Part shown: positions 44,875 to 54,994 of the stretch, one piece after another
Layout: each line of letters starts with the position of its first letter
Numbering within the stretch: the first letter of the stretch is position 1
Assembly: GCA_023475345.1 (NCBI GenBank)
Contig: JAMCWD010000035.1
Span: 1 to 64,000 of the forward strand
Length of the DNA stretch: 64,000 nucleotides
Source: Chloroflexota bacterium
GTDB lineage: Bacteria; Vulcanimicrobiota; JAMCWD01
Direction: 5' to 3'
Notes under the pieces: model-generated
What the model was told of the DNA's origin: nothing
Databases searched by the model: none
Seen by the model: the letters and a program-made list of their open reading frames with translations, nothing else
Program-made: the position numbers and the translations under genes

Positions 44875-45351
44875 TTATTGCTGCGGGTTTTCTTCGGAAT
44901 TATCTATCTCTTCTTTTTGAGCGCGGCATCCCGGCCTTACATCTTTGAAAGTCCAGAACTTGTTTATGAAGAAGTTCCAGAACGTAACCATGCCGGTTGC
45001 GAAGAACAGTCCGACGATATATTTTTGATGAAAGACGGAGACGATCAAATACATGATGGATGCGTTCAGCAGCAAACCGATGATCGAAACGAGCAGGAAT
45101 TTAAAGAACTGCCAGGCGACTTTTTTCTCTTTGCTCTGGAAAGTCCACAGCCGGTTCATGGTGTAGCTGCTGACGCATGAGATCGAGAATGAACAGATTT
45201 TTGCGATGATATAAGTTTTTTCGCTGAAAAAAAGCCACATGAAAAGATAAAAGAAACCCCAGTCAACGCCTGTATTAAAAAGTCCGACCATGCAGAATTT
45301 TATGAACAGCCATATTTCCGGGCGGCGGATAAATCCTTTAATCTTTTCCAT
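44875..45351 (-). CDS. GtrA-family membrane protein
   Basis: A 158-residue protein with four helices: FIKFCMVGLFNTGVDWGFFY, IAKICSFSISCVSSYTMNRLWTF-type second helix, FLLVSIIGLLLNASIMYLIV, and FATGMVTFWNFFINKFWTF. This is the GtrA/DPMS pattern, associated with moving lipid-linked sugars across the membrane or with cell-surface polysaccharide synthesis. The start overlaps the 3' end of the SGNH gene by 14 bases. The C-terminal tail is charged. Confidence 0.88.
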   Translation of the reverse strand: MEKIKGFIRRPEIWLFIKFCMVGLFNTGVDWGFFYLFMWLFFSEKTYIIAKICSFSISCVSSYTMNRLWTFQSKEKKVAWQFFKFLLVSIIGLLLNASIMYLIVSVFHQKYIVGLFFATGMVTFWNFFINKFWTFKDVRPGCRAQKEEIDNSEENPQQ

Positions 45352-46408
45352 CTTTTGTAGCTTCTTTTTTTGCTGAAATATTTGGATGGTTCCTTACCAG
45401 CGCCGCTCCTGCGATTTTTGCAATTGCATAAGCCGCTTCAGCCGACGGGTGATCGTCATACACCCTGTAATCGGGCATGACGAACGCTTTTACTCCTAAC
45501 TTTTCATAAGGAGGGAAAATGTCCAGATATTTGATCCCGATATCTTTACAGGCTTCCCTGTAAGGCTCCTGCCATTTTTTCAGGATGTCGTTATCAGAAA
45601 ACTGGATGGCGTTTTTAAAAGGGAAGGCGAGAAAGTAGCAATCGATATTGTTTTTGTCGCAAATTTTTTTGAATTCCCTCAGCCTGTCAGTGTTTGTTTT
45701 CCATGACGCTTTGATTATTTCAGCGCGTTTCAATTCCATACGGGCCACTTCTTCGGGGGGCATGTCCTTTTTTCTTTTCGCCCACTTGGGGCCGAGCACC
45801 CACTGGAAAATGAACGAGTTCTGCACTATCCCTATTACCGTCTTGCCCAGCCTGTTTACGGGTATGTCCGATGTCGAAAGCAAAAGCTGGCCTGTTTTCG
45901 GGTTATACTGGAAGTTGACAAGGTCGTTCCTGCAATAACCCAGGATGACGGCGTCGGGGTTATAGCCGATGCCCCTGGTATTGAAAAGATTAAGCTCCTG
46001 CCGGGTGTTATACCCGGGGACGCTCATGTTTATTACATCCGCTTTCGGATTATATTTTTTCAATATTTGTTCAAGTCTGGCCGGGAATGTCCTGTCATCC
46101 TGGAGGCCGAGGCCGAAAGTCATGGAATCGCCGATACAGAGCACCCTGAATCCGCCGGGAGCTTTTTCGGCGTTGAATTCGGGACCGCGGAACCCTTTTG
46201 AGTTTATATTGTACGTAACGCCTTCTCCCTTAATTTCGGCGGAGGGCACAAGCTCCCATCCAAGCTCCCTGTCACTGCTGACCTGTAATAACATGGGCAG
46301 GGTGCTTTCCTTGAGCACTTCACGCCTGGCAAGCGCTTCAAGGACAATTATCGCCAGGACAATGACCACTATTATAATGAGGTTGTTTCTTAACCTGTGA
46401 TTTTTCAA
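45338..46408 (-). CDS. SGNH/GDSL hydrolase, membrane-anchored
   Basis: A 356-residue protein from TTG 46408. One N-terminal transmembrane helix (NNLIIIVVIVLAIIVLEALA) places the rest outside. Catalytic blocks: CIGDSMTFGLGLQDD (nucleophile Ser), NMSVPGYNTRQE (block II Gly), GYCRNDL (block III Asn) and DDHPSAEAAY (Asp-His). It could remove or transfer acyl groups on surface polysaccharide, as AlgX/AlgJ-type proteins do; this is inference from its GtrA neighbour. One base separates it from the MoaD-like gene upstream. Confidence 0.82.
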   Translation of the reverse strand: MKNHRLRNNLIIIVVIVLAIIVLEALARREVLKESTLPMLLQVSSDRELGWELVPSAEIKGEGVTYNINSKGFRGPEFNAEKAPGGFRVLCIGDSMTFGLGLQDDRTFPARLEQILKKYNPKADVINMSVPGYNTRQELNLFNTRGIGYNPDAVILGYCRNDLVNFQYNPKTGQLLLSTSDIPVNRLGKTVIGIVQNSFIFQWVLGPKWAKRKKDMPPEEVARMELKRAEIIKASWKTNTDRLREFKKICDKNNIDCYFLAFPFKNAIQFSDNDILKKWQEPYREACKDIGIKYLDIFPPYEKLGVKAFVMPDYRVYDDHPSAEAAYAIAKIAGAALVRNHPNISAKKEATKDGKD

Positions 46409-46409
46409 A

Positions 46410-46640
46410 TTAACCGCCTGCGATGGGAGGGAAAAGGTCTATCCTGTCTCCCTTCCTCACTTCAGTGCTGCGTTGGGCAGCTCCGTTATTCACGATAATG
46501 ATTCCCACTTCAAGATCCGGGATCTCCTCCTGCCTGATAATATCGGCTATTGTAATGCCTTCGGCATAAGGGATCTGCCATTCTCCCTCTTTCCGTCCGG
46601 CTCTTTCGATCAGTTCCCCGTGTATTTTTATGCTTATCAT
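46410..46640 (-). CDS. MoaD/ThiS-family ubiquitin-like sulfur carrier
   Basis: A 76-residue protein from ATG 46640, the frame upstream being shared with the 3' end of the carboxypeptidase gene. It has the beta-grasp pattern and ends PPIAGG, the diglycine needed for thiocarboxylate formation in MoaD, ThiS and related carriers. It lies in an envelope-gene operon without partner activating enzyme, so the pathway (molybdopterin, thiamine, tRNA or other) is unknown. Confidence 0.8.
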   Translation of the reverse strand: MISIKIHGELIERAGRKEGEWQIPYAEGITIADIIRQEEIPDLEVGIIIVNNGAAQRSTEVRKGDRIDLFPPIAGG

Positions 46641-46644
46641 AACT

Positions 46645-48258
46645 TTACTTGCCGACAGTTTCAAGGTTTTCAGGTGAATCTTCCGGCAGGAGCAACTCCG
46701 CCGCAATATTTATCGGGCTTTCCAGCCTGTAAACAGGGAGGTTGTCTCCTTTTTTCAGCATGGAAGCAAAATCGCCCGCAGAGAAAAGAGAATCGGGGCT
46801 TTCAGGTTCCAGCATTATGGAGATCAATTTCCCTGAGGGTCTGTTACAACGGATGATAAAACTTCCCCTGGGAAAATCCTGCCTGAGCGCTTCAGGCATT
46901 ACATTAAGGATAAGGAAATACCGGCCCTGGTTCATCTCTTTCTGGGGAGACAGTTTTTCCAGTTTATATCCCGTAACTTCGAGCGTTACGTCACGGCTTA
47001 TTTTTTCAACGGAAAAACCGTGGTCAAGTGCGGCCTTTGCCGCATCCTTCATGCACGGGGGCAGGATGTAGGCATAAGGCAGCTTTGTTGTCAATACGGC
47101 TTCGGGGTCGGCATACCAGGGGCCGTGGAGCGTTACTATTTTTTTTGTTTTAACAGCCTGTTCCTGATCATTTTCAGGATCTTCTATAACCTGGGTTTCA
47201 TAAGCATAGTAAGTTATCGACGGAGAGGTTTCTTTTAGTTTTGTTTTGAGAATTACGGTGTTTTCGCCCGGCGGGTTACCTGCCCATGCCCCGGTTACGG
47301 CCTCGTAAATTTTCTTCGAGTTTTCACCTGCATACTTTAGGACTTCTTCAACGCAGATGATGTGACCCTTTACCCTTCTTTCCATCTCGCTGTTTTCAGC
47401 GTCTTTCGGGGGATAAACGCTTTCGAAGAGAAAAGATAACCTGTCTTCCATGCCCATGAAATTGCGCCCGGTGCGGGGGGAAGTCTTGCCGGATTCGATC
47501 CCTTCTTCCGGTTTTTTATTGTCCTTATAAACGAAATAGCGATGGCTTTTTATCCCTGCGTTGTCAAGCGCCCTGATTATCCCGGGCACAATCTCGTTTT
47601 CCGAGATTTCGATCAGCTTTTCGGGAGCACCGGGGTTTCTGCACGATTCATAGAGCATCTGGTAATTGGGCCTGGAGCCTGCCTCGTGAAGATCAATACA
47701 GACATGAGGCTGATAGCGGTAAACCACGTTTTTTAAAAGGCTTTTTATCTCCCGGGTGTCCAGCTTCATGTAATCCCTGTTCATATCGAGGTTTAAAGCG
47801 CTTCTCCGTACGAAATCAGCACAACCGTCGGGGTTTAAGATCGGGGCCGATATAATATTCAGGTTTTTTGTAAGGTAAGAGAGATCGCCTGTTGCCAGCC
47901 TTCTTAAGATGATGAGGTTTGCTTCTTTGCCCGCCGGTTCGTTCCCGTGAATCTGTGATGTTATAAGGATCGTGGGCTTGTCGGAAGTCAGGATTTCACG
48001 GGGCGAGTTGATGGGAGGATCAGTTATGATAACAAGCGGGAGCCTTCTCCCGAGCAGCGATTTGCCGTAATATAAAATTCGAACGCAGGGCGATTCCTTC
48101 TGGAGATCCTCAAGGTAACCGATTGTCGCATCATATCCTGTTTGTTTAGTGAAATTCGACTGCTCGCATGCCGTTTTCAGGCCGGAGGCAAAGCCCGGCG
48201 AAAAGGCTGTTATAAAAATTATTAAAACTATTGCCGTGATTAAATGCCTGGTTCTCAT
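46645..48258 (-). CDS. secreted M14-family zinc carboxypeptidase
   Basis: A 537-residue exported peptidase with signal peptide (IVLIIFITAFSPGFASG). Zinc ligands are in ITSQIHGNEPAGKEAN (HxxE) and in the third His of PHVCIDLHEAGSRPNYQ; the substrate-binding NPDGC and Arg-containing RRSALNLDMNRDY follow family pattern. The C-terminal ~200 residues are a beta-rich extra domain. M14 enzymes trim C-terminal residues from peptides or peptidoglycan. First gene of the minus-strand operon to GtrA; GAGGT precedes the ATG. Confidence 0.88.
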   Translation of the reverse strand: MRTRHLITAIVLIIFITAFSPGFASGLKTACEQSNFTKQTGYDATIGYLEDLQKESPCVRILYYGKSLLGRRLPLVIITDPPINSPREILTSDKPTILITSQIHGNEPAGKEANLIILRRLATGDLSYLTKNLNIISAPILNPDGCADFVRRSALNLDMNRDYMKLDTREIKSLLKNVVYRYQPHVCIDLHEAGSRPNYQMLYESCRNPGAPEKLIEISENEIVPGIIRALDNAGIKSHRYFVYKDNKKPEEGIESGKTSPRTGRNFMGMEDRLSFLFESVYPPKDAENSEMERRVKGHIICVEEVLKYAGENSKKIYEAVTGAWAGNPPGENTVILKTKLKETSPSITYYAYETQVIEDPENDQEQAVKTKKIVTLHGPWYADPEAVLTTKLPYAYILPPCMKDAAKAALDHGFSVEKISRDVTLEVTGYKLEKLSPQKEMNQGRYFLILNVMPEALRQDFPRGSFIIRCNRPSGKLISIMLEPESPDSLFSAGDFASMLKKGDNLPVYRLESPINIAAELLLPEDSPENLETVGK

Positions 48259-48523
48259 TTTGTTACCTCAACTCTTTCATTCCACATTATTTTTCGCCCT
48301 CCTGCAGATTTAAAAATTGTCGGTTATGCCGGGCAATACTTTATAAAATAAGTGATGGATGATGGTGAATACTTTTAAATAGACCCTTCTGACTATTTTT
48401 TCCCGCCTGAAGGACTTTTATAATATGCTAAGTAATATCTCAACGGGAATTTATGGTAATCAGGCCGATTTAAATAAAAACGCTTTTTTAAGCTTATGAC
48501 TTAGTAGAAGGAGACAAACTACG

Positions 48524-50314
48524 ATGTTGAAATGTTTCAAAACCTGTGTTGTCCTGGTAATTTTTGCATTGATTATATTTATACTTGTGCCCGGTTGTGG
48601 CGGCGGCGGAGGAGGAGGGGGCGGCGGCCCGGTTCCTCCCACCCCTACACTTGAATCTTCACTCACTGTCCCGACAGTGGGCGCTCCTTCGCTTACAGGA
48701 GGCGATCCGGGCGATGTACCTCCTGCGCTGGATCCTGACACGGCAATCGATATCGATATCGCGCCTCCCGCGTTTAAAGACACACAGGGCACCGGCCTGA
48801 CGGTGGGCAATAACACGATATCCTTCCCGTTCGATTCGCTTACTGCAACTACAGGTTTTACCTATGAGCTTCAGTATTATGACGGCGTAACTTACCAGAC
48901 CGTCAACCCCCAAACGAATCCTGAACTTATAGATTGTACCAGGGGATACTGGGCGTTCAACGGCGCCGCTATCCCTGCGCCTTATACGGCCACAGGCCCG
49001 ACTTTCGATAGTGCCCATTCTGTAATCCTTAATGCGGGCTGGAACTTTATAGCGTATCCACGGAGAACGGCACAGTTATTTTCGGCTATCACCGTTACAA
49101 ACCCGTTGAACGGCCAGACCATGCTGATAAACGATGCGGCCACCACATCATCGACACAGGGCAATGCCTGGCTTTATGCCAAGATTTATATCTATCACAG
49201 CAGCAACTGGTACAGGCTCCAGACAAACAGGGCCGATAACGGCTTCGAGCCGTGGGTCGGATATTATATCTATTCCTGGATCCCCGGCTTGACCATCAAT
49301 TTTGATCAGCCCATAGTGGATGCAGTTACACCTGCATTCGGTCCCGAAGGTACGACGGTAACGGTTACCGGAAATAATTTCGGAGCCGCCCAGGGGACAG
49401 GCAAGATCGAATTCAACAGTGTTAATGCAACTACCATAACTTCCTGGGTTAACACTCAGATTATCTGTAATATTCCGGCAGGCGCTTCGACAGGGCCTAT
49501 AGTTGTTACGGCAGCCGGCGGCCAGAGCAATGCAGATGTCATCTTCGGCGTGGCTCCCAAAATTGATACATTGAATCCCACAACCGGCTTTGCAGGCAGC
49601 GCCGTAACGGTTCTGGGCGCGAATTTCGGCAGTTCCAGAGGGACGAGTGTCGTCAAATTCAACGGTGTGGATGCGGCTTCTTACACCTCGTGGTCAGATA
49701 CCAGGATTGTGTGTACCGTGCCTCAAAGCTCGACGGGCGCCGTAACCGTTACCACTCAATACGGGACCAGCAACACCGATAAGATATTTACGGTACTTCC
49801 CTCGATTAGCACGATAAGCCCGACGTCAGGGCCTATAGGCACAAACGTTACCATAAGCGGCTGGAATTTCGGAGCGTTACGTGGAACGAGCAAGGTTGAA
49901 TTCAACGGGACAGAGGCATCGGCTTATGTTTCATGGATGAATACGCGCATTATCTGTACCGTTGACACCGGGACGACGACAGGCGCTGTGGCGGTTACTA
50001 CAGGGGATGGCACAAGCAACATCGATAAGATCTTTACGATTGCCGATCCTCCCGTCCTGCCTCCGTCGGTGGATGCGGTAAGCCCGAACGCGGGCAATAT
50101 CGGGCTTTTGGTTACTATAACCGGGCTTAATTTCGGCAGCCCACAGGGCACCGGTATCGTAACATTTAACGGCACCAACGCAGGCGCGGCAAATTCATGG
50201 ACGGATACCCAGATAAAAATCCAGGTTCCGGCAGGGGCTTCCACCGGGCCTGTGGTTGTCAACGCCAGGGGGCTTAACAGCAACAATGATGTTAATTTTA
50301 CGGTCGTGCCCTAA
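48524..50314 (+). CDS. lipoprotein with four IPT/TIG domains
   Basis: A 596-residue lipoprotein. Lipobox LVPGC with Cys25 is followed by a poly-Gly linker. Residues ~85-260 form a beta-rich domain shared with the next gene (LNAGWNFIAYP, WYRLQTN, GYYIYSW). Four IPT/TIG immunoglobulin-like repeats follow, each opening like VDAVTPAFGPEGTTVTVTG and containing NNFG...KIEFN...TQIICNIP. IPT domains are common in surface proteins and adhesins. It is outer-surface or periplasmic. AGAAGGAGACAAAC precedes the ATG; it is likely co-transcribed with the next gene, 57 bases away. Confidence 0.85.
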   Translation: MLKCFKTCVVLVIFALIIFILVPGCGGGGGGGGGGPVPPTPTLESSLTVPTVGAPSLTGGDPGDVPPALDPDTAIDIDIAPPAFKDTQGTGLTVGNNTISFPFDSLTATTGFTYELQYYDGVTYQTVNPQTNPELIDCTRGYWAFNGAAIPAPYTATGPTFDSAHSVILNAGWNFIAYPRRTAQLFSAITVTNPLNGQTMLINDAATTSSTQGNAWLYAKIYIYHSSNWYRLQTNRADNGFEPWVGYYIYSWIPGLTINFDQPIVDAVTPAFGPEGTTVTVTGNNFGAAQGTGKIEFNSVNATTITSWVNTQIICNIPAGASTGPIVVTAAGGQSNADVIFGVAPKIDTLNPTTGFAGSAVTVLGANFGSSRGTSVVKFNGVDAASYTSWSDTRIVCTVPQSSTGAVTVTTQYGTSNTDKIFTVLPSISTISPTSGPIGTNVTISGWNFGALRGTSKVEFNGTEASAYVSWMNTRIICTVDTGTTTGAVAVTTGDGTSNIDKIFTIADPPVLPPSVDAVSPNAGNIGLLVTITGLNFGSPQGTGIVTFNGTNAGAANSWTDTQIKIQVPAGASTGPVVVNARGLNSNNDVNFTVVP

Positions 50315-50371
50315 CTTCAGGTAATGTCTTGGAAATTAATTAATGAATGGAAAAAATGGAGGAATAATAAA

Positions 50372-53300
50372 ATGAAGAAATGGAATTGGTTAAGCCTGGT
50401 TCTCGTTCTGGCGCTTATTTCAGGACTGGTTCTGGTTTCAGGCTGCGGCTCGAACAGCGGGGGCGTGGGGCTGCTGGGTTCAAGCAGCAACGGGGAAACG
50501 ACCTTTACCAAGTCGCCGCCGATGCCGCCCGAAGCTGTTGCACTGGATCGTTCAAGCAATAAGGGCGAGCCTCTGCCGAAGCTTGATCCCGATAATGTTC
50601 CGGACGGCCCGATTATTCCTCCGGGGGAAGAAAATACCACCAGGGACACACAAAACCATGCCTTTGCCGCCGGGTGGAACAGCATGTCTTTCCCGTTCGA
50701 CACTCCGCTCACTTCCACAACAGGCTTCACCTATTACCTGTATCATTGGAACCTGGGTACGGAGACATACAACCTTATAGATCCTGCCAATGTCGGCGCA
50801 ATCGACTGCGCTGACGGTTTCTGGACGTATTCGGATGCAGGATCAAACGTGCAGGCTCAGGGCGCGAATTTCGAAAATACAACACAGGTAACGCTCAATG
50901 CAGGATGGAATTTCTTCGCTTTCCCTTTAAGAAGCAATGTAACATTCGATAAGCTTTCGATGACATACCTGGGTGAGACGAAATCGCTGGGCAATGCCGC
51001 ATCGTTTCAAACCTCCCCGAGCAGCGCATGGGCATATGCAAGGATCTATTATTATGACAACGGCGGCTGGTACCAGTTGAAATGCGACAACGGCGCCAAT
51101 AGTCTCCAGACATGGCACGGGTACTGGATCTTCAGTTGGCATAACAATGTGACGCTTAATTTCAGACAGCCGGTGGTTTCGTCGGTATCGCCGACTACCG
51201 GTACGCCTCTGCTTCCTGTAACGGTACTCGGACAGAATTTCGGCAACGTACAGGGCACCAGCAAGGTCGAGTTCAACGGCACCGATGCAACGACAATATC
51301 GTCGTGGCTTGACAGCATCATTCAATGCGAGGTCCCGATAGGCGCCACGACAGGTCCTGTCCTGGTTACCACTAATTATGGCACGAGCAATGCAGATGTA
51401 ATATTTACCGTTTCCACCCAGACCCATGTCGACAGCGTAACGCCTTCCAGCGGCCCGGTGGGAACCACTGTAACCATTACAGGCTCCAATTTCAACACCA
51501 GCCAGGGAGTAGGCACGGTAACTTTTAATGGCACCGATGCGGGGCTTGCAACCTCCTGGACATATACGCAAATTATTTGCGATGTTCCGGTAGGAGCTTC
51601 AACAGGTCCTGTGGTTGTAACTACAACAAACGGCGTCAGCAATAGTGACAAGACATTCACAGTAACCACACCTCCACCGACACCGCCTTCTGTCGATACG
51701 GTAACCCCGAATTCCGGCCCTACAGGCACGACGGTAACGATTGACGGCAACCTTTTCGGAGTGACCCAGGTGGGAGGAAGCACCATCGCATTCAACGGCA
51801 CCGATGCAGGCGTTGCTACCTCCTGGAGCGATACTGAGATAGTATGCGATGTACCGGTCGGAGCGACCACCGGCGAGGTGGTCGTTACCGTCGGAGGACA
51901 GGCAAGCAGCAATGGCCCGACATTCACCGTAACAAATCCCGCAACCTATGACATTTCGGGAACTGTTAAAGAAATCAGTGGGACGGCGATCCAGAGCGCG
52001 ACCGTAACCGTCGTCGGCACGGGTTTAAGCGATGATACGGATGTCAACGGAGCTTTCGCCGTCAACAATGTCCCCGCAGGTGACAGGCTGATACGCGTCA
52101 CAAAGGCAAATTATACTCCGACCAGGATTTACGGCAATGTCTCCGGGGATATAACCGGGTTGGATCTGCCGCTGGTGCAGAATGCTGCATTCGATACTTA
52201 TCACCCCACCGGCGGTTCCACCATGATATTGACGAAGGCCCAGAGGCATATCAATGGAGATGCGCTTAGCAATTGCTTTATCGATCTGAGCGCTCCTGCG
52301 ACATATACCGACAGGGGCGAATTCCCCGGCTCGAATACCTGTATCGACTGGCTGAATACCGACAGGACATATAAGACAGGCTATACTATTTTCTACGGTG
52401 TTGCCGACGGTGGGTCGGATGTGTCATATACTGTAACCAAGGCAACAGGTTATACTTTCACGGCCTGCACTGTATCGAGAACCGGTCTTACAAACGGTGA
52501 GATAGTATATGATCTGTGCCAGACCACTGCGGCGCCGGCAACATTCACAGTGTCCGGCATGGTAGAGGATATGAGTGGAAGTCCTGTTGCGGGCCTGACA
52601 ATAGAGGTACAGGGAAGCGCAATTTCAGACGTTACCGGGGGGGATGGAACATATACTTTGACCGGTGTTCCTTACGGCAGACAGCTCTTTGTGCTCAATC
52701 GTACAAGTTTCAATGCAACATATCCCAAAATAAATCAATACAAATTTGTATCGGAGAATGTTGCTGGATATGACTGGGGCATTCCAACTGTTGCTCAAAT
52801 TAACTTGATGGTTCAAAACGGCACTCCTGCCCATCCCGAATATTCGTATGATCCGACCAGCACTACCAAGGGCTATGCCATATGCAGCGGGAATCGCCAG
52901 GAACCGGATGGAGATGAAATGCAGATAGGATATGTCGTAACGGATCTGACGGGGACATGGACTGACAAGGGATATATGAAGGATGATGGAACAAGCGCAT
53001 GTCAGTGGACAGCCACTTACAGCTATGCGAATGATAATTCAATGAGATTGTTCTACCGGGCCGATCCCGGAACATATACTCTGACCGTTGGTCCTTCAAC
53101 ATATTATCCTAACTGGCAGTTTGAATCAGGAGTTACAGGAGAGGTATTTGCAGGTGAAATTACCCAGATTGAAGCCGATACAATAAACTTCCCCGCATAT
53201 ACCGTATCCGGAACGCTTGCCGATTACGGCGGAACTCTTCTTAGCGGCGTGGACATCACTGCAAACAGAAATTATTACAGCAGTGTCAATTCCCTCTACA

Positions 53301-53821
53301 ACGTTACAACAGGCGGTGACGGCTCATTCTCTCTCACAGTCCCGTCAGGAACCTGGGGCCGCAGTCTGTACTTTAACCCGGGAGGCAGCTATAAGCAGAC
53401 CAGCGTCTGTTTTTCCAATCTGACATTAAGAGGCAATTTGACAGGCGTCCAGCTTCCCGCTTTTACTGCTGCACAGTATAATACGCTGACCGGCGGAGGC
53501 GCCCATTCCTGGGATGCTTCAAAGGCCGCTGTTTTCGCAAAATACTTTGATGAAAACGGCCAGCCTGCATCAGGTGTAACCTCGGACAGCAATCCTGCGT
53601 TTACGCACGGATACTGGAACCCGGCAGGTAACTTGATTAATTGGGGAGTAACCACCACTTATGCCGGTTCGGGGGTTGTATTGTTTGAAAAGGTTACCGC
53701 GCCTATCTTTTCTTTCGAAATCACCGGTACGGCCGGGGCGACCAGTTATGAAAGCATATGGGCCGGCACACAGGCCGACCAGATCCTTTTCCAGACGAGC
53801 GCTAAATATTACCATCCGTAA
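50372..53821 (+). CDS. large lipoprotein with IPT/TIG and carboxypeptidase-regulatory-like domains
   Basis: About 1,149 residues from ATG 50372, which follows ATGGAGGAATAATAAA. Lipobox LVSGC with Cys25. The first domain (~90-270) is homologous to that in the preceding lipoprotein (LNAGWNFFAFPLRS, GYWIFSW). Three IPT/TIG repeats follow, then three carboxypeptidase-regulatory-like beta-sandwiches (ISGTVKEISGTAIQSATVTV, VSGMVEDMSGSPVAGLTIEV, VSGTLADYGGTLLSGVDIT) with spacer regions. A surface or cell-contact protein is likely. It ends at a strong terminator. Confidence 0.85.
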   Translation: MKKWNWLSLVLVLALISGLVLVSGCGSNSGGVGLLGSSSNGETTFTKSPPMPPEAVALDRSSNKGEPLPKLDPDNVPDGPIIPPGEENTTRDTQNHAFAAGWNSMSFPFDTPLTSTTGFTYYLYHWNLGTETYNLIDPANVGAIDCADGFWTYSDAGSNVQAQGANFENTTQVTLNAGWNFFAFPLRSNVTFDKLSMTYLGETKSLGNAASFQTSPSSAWAYARIYYYDNGGWYQLKCDNGANSLQTWHGYWIFSWHNNVTLNFRQPVVSSVSPTTGTPLLPVTVLGQNFGNVQGTSKVEFNGTDATTISSWLDSIIQCEVPIGATTGPVLVTTNYGTSNADVIFTVSTQTHVDSVTPSSGPVGTTVTITGSNFNTSQGVGTVTFNGTDAGLATSWTYTQIICDVPVGASTGPVVVTTTNGVSNSDKTFTVTTPPPTPPSVDTVTPNSGPTGTTVTIDGNLFGVTQVGGSTIAFNGTDAGVATSWSDTEIVCDVPVGATTGEVVVTVGGQASSNGPTFTVTNPATYDISGTVKEISGTAIQSATVTVVGTGLSDDTDVNGAFAVNNVPAGDRLIRVTKANYTPTRIYGNVSGDITGLDLPLVQNAAFDTYHPTGGSTMILTKAQRHINGDALSNCFIDLSAPATYTDRGEFPGSNTCIDWLNTDRTYKTGYTIFYGVADGGSDVSYTVTKATGYTFTACTVSRTGLTNGEIVYDLCQTTAAPATFTVSGMVEDMSGSPVAGLTIEVQGSAISDVTGGDGTYTLTGVPYGRQLFVLNRTSFNATYPKINQYKFVSENVAGYDWGIPTVAQINLMVQNGTPAHPEYSYDPTSTTKGYAICSGNRQEPDGDEMQIGYVVTDLTGTWTDKGYMKDDGTSACQWTATYSYANDNSMRLFYRADPGTYTLTVGPSTYYPNWQFESGVTGEVFAGEITQIEADTINFPAYTVSGTLADYGGTLLSGVDITANRNYYSSVNSLYNVTTGGDGSFSLTVPSGTWGRSLYFNPGGSYKQTSVCFSNLTLRGNLTGVQLPAFTAAQYNTLTGGGAHSWDASKAAVFAKYFDENGQPASGVTSDSNPAFTHGYWNPAGNLINWGVTTTYAGSGVVLFEKVTAPIFSFEITGTAGATSYESIWAGTQADQILFQTSAKYYHP

Positions 53822-53880
53822 ATAGTCCCGATTGTCCGGCATCAAAGATAAGGAGCAGGCCGGACGAAAATGGAATCACC

Positions 53881-53911
53881 GGAGCCCGGTTTAGCCGGGC
53901 TCCTTTTTTTT
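53881..53911 (+). terminator. terminator of the lipoprotein pair
   Basis: Perfect stem GGAGCCCGG (53881-53889) with CCGGGCTCC (53895-53903), followed by eight T. No other terminator occurs between the two lipoprotein genes. Confidence 0.92.
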
Positions 53912-54010
53912 GCGGGCATAACATAGGCAGGACAAATCGGCAGCCCTTTAATTTAAGCTCCTGCTTTGTTATAATCTTCCTGTTAAAGTAGAAAGGCAAA
54001 GTAAACGGGC

Positions 54011-54463
54011 ATGGCAAAAAGAATAATAATCGTTATCGTATCGATGCTGCTTATAGCTTCGCTGGGAGTTGTTTCTCTGTTGTATTTGAGAGGATATTCT
54101 CTCCGCTGGGGCAGGCCGATACCTGTCAAGTATATCAGCATAACCGGGCGCGTCCCGGTTTTTGAAGATACCCAGGACGGCCCAAACCGCAATACGATAA
54201 TTTCTTATCTTGAAAAAGGAACTTCGACGGAGGTCATTGTCGGGTATAAATTCAAACAGGCTCTTCCCATGTTTAAGGTACGGCTTCCCGACGGCAGGAT
54301 GGGGTGGATATCATATAATGCCTTCGTCGTGGCTTACGGGCCGAATGAAGTGAGCAGCTTGGCGGAAATACAAAAGACAGCCTCCGCCCCGCATCTCCAG
54401 GAGCAGGAGTTGAATGAAGACACCCTCAGGGAAGAGATAAACGAAACCGTCAATGGCAGGTAA
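54011..54463 (+). CDS. membrane-anchored SH3-like protein
   Basis: A 150-residue protein with an N-terminal membrane helix (IVIVSMLLIASLGVVSLLYL). The segment from ~45 to ~105 reads VFEDTQDGPNRNTIISYLEKG ... VIVGYKF ... FKVRLPDGRMGWISYNAF, the pattern of a bacterial SH3 domain used for wall or peptide binding. The C-terminal tail is Glu-rich and helical. Function unknown. Confidence 0.65.
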   Translation: MAKRIIIVIVSMLLIASLGVVSLLYLRGYSLRWGRPIPVKYISITGRVPVFEDTQDGPNRNTIISYLEKGTSTEVIVGYKFKQALPMFKVRLPDGRMGWISYNAFVVAYGPNEVSSLAEIQKTASAPHLQEQELNEDTLREEINETVNGR

Positions 54464-54487
54464 AGATCAGGCCCGGCTCCCGCGTTA

Positions 54488-54850
54488 TTAAATAAGAGGC
54501 AATTCGCCTTTAATCGGGAGACCGAAGACGACGGTCAACAGCATGTAAGTTGAAAGAAAGAGCAGGATCAGTGAGCCTGCAAAGCAGGAAACGGATATAG
54601 TCCACCTTGCGAATCCGCTCTTTTCCGTTTTAATGATATACTGCTTGCCCTTGTAAACCAGTTCTGCGCCCTGGTATAAAAAACCTATGAATAAAAGGCT
54701 CTGGAACAGGAAAGCAAGCCAGTCGGGTATCGCGTCCGTAAAAGAGAACCCGAGGTTGAATTGATAATACAAGAAGCATATATATCCCAGCAAAAGCCCC
54801 AGAACGATAAGCAAATATACCGTAATTATAAAAAGCCGGGAAATTTTCAT
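54488..54850 (-). CDS. small three-helix membrane protein
   Basis: A 120-residue protein with three membrane helices (FIITVYLLIVLGLLLGYICF, WLAFLFQSLLFIGFLYQ, CFAGSLILLFLSTYMLLTV). TTTCGGAGGCTTA precedes the ATG. It is not recognised; it converges with the SH3-like gene. Confidence 0.6.
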   Translation of the reverse strand: MKISRLFIITVYLLIVLGLLLGYICFLYYQFNLGFSFTDAIPDWLAFLFQSLLFIGFLYQGAELVYKGKQYIIKTEKSGFARWTISVSCFAGSLILLFLSTYMLLTVVFGLPIKGELPLI

Positions 54851-54994
54851 TAAGCCTCCGAAAAGGTAACGCTATAATGATTATACCCATTTTAAAGGGA
54901 TTTATCCATCTCAACGGTGTCCAATGAGTAAGCGAAGTGTGCACATTTTTATCGGACGGCGCAGTATCTATCTAATATGAGCAGGGATGATTCT

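Noticed and set aside
54630..54944. 104-codon minus-strand frame over the three-helix protein
   Set aside because: It overlaps the better-supported 54488-54850 frame, which has a GGAGG site and coherent membrane helices.
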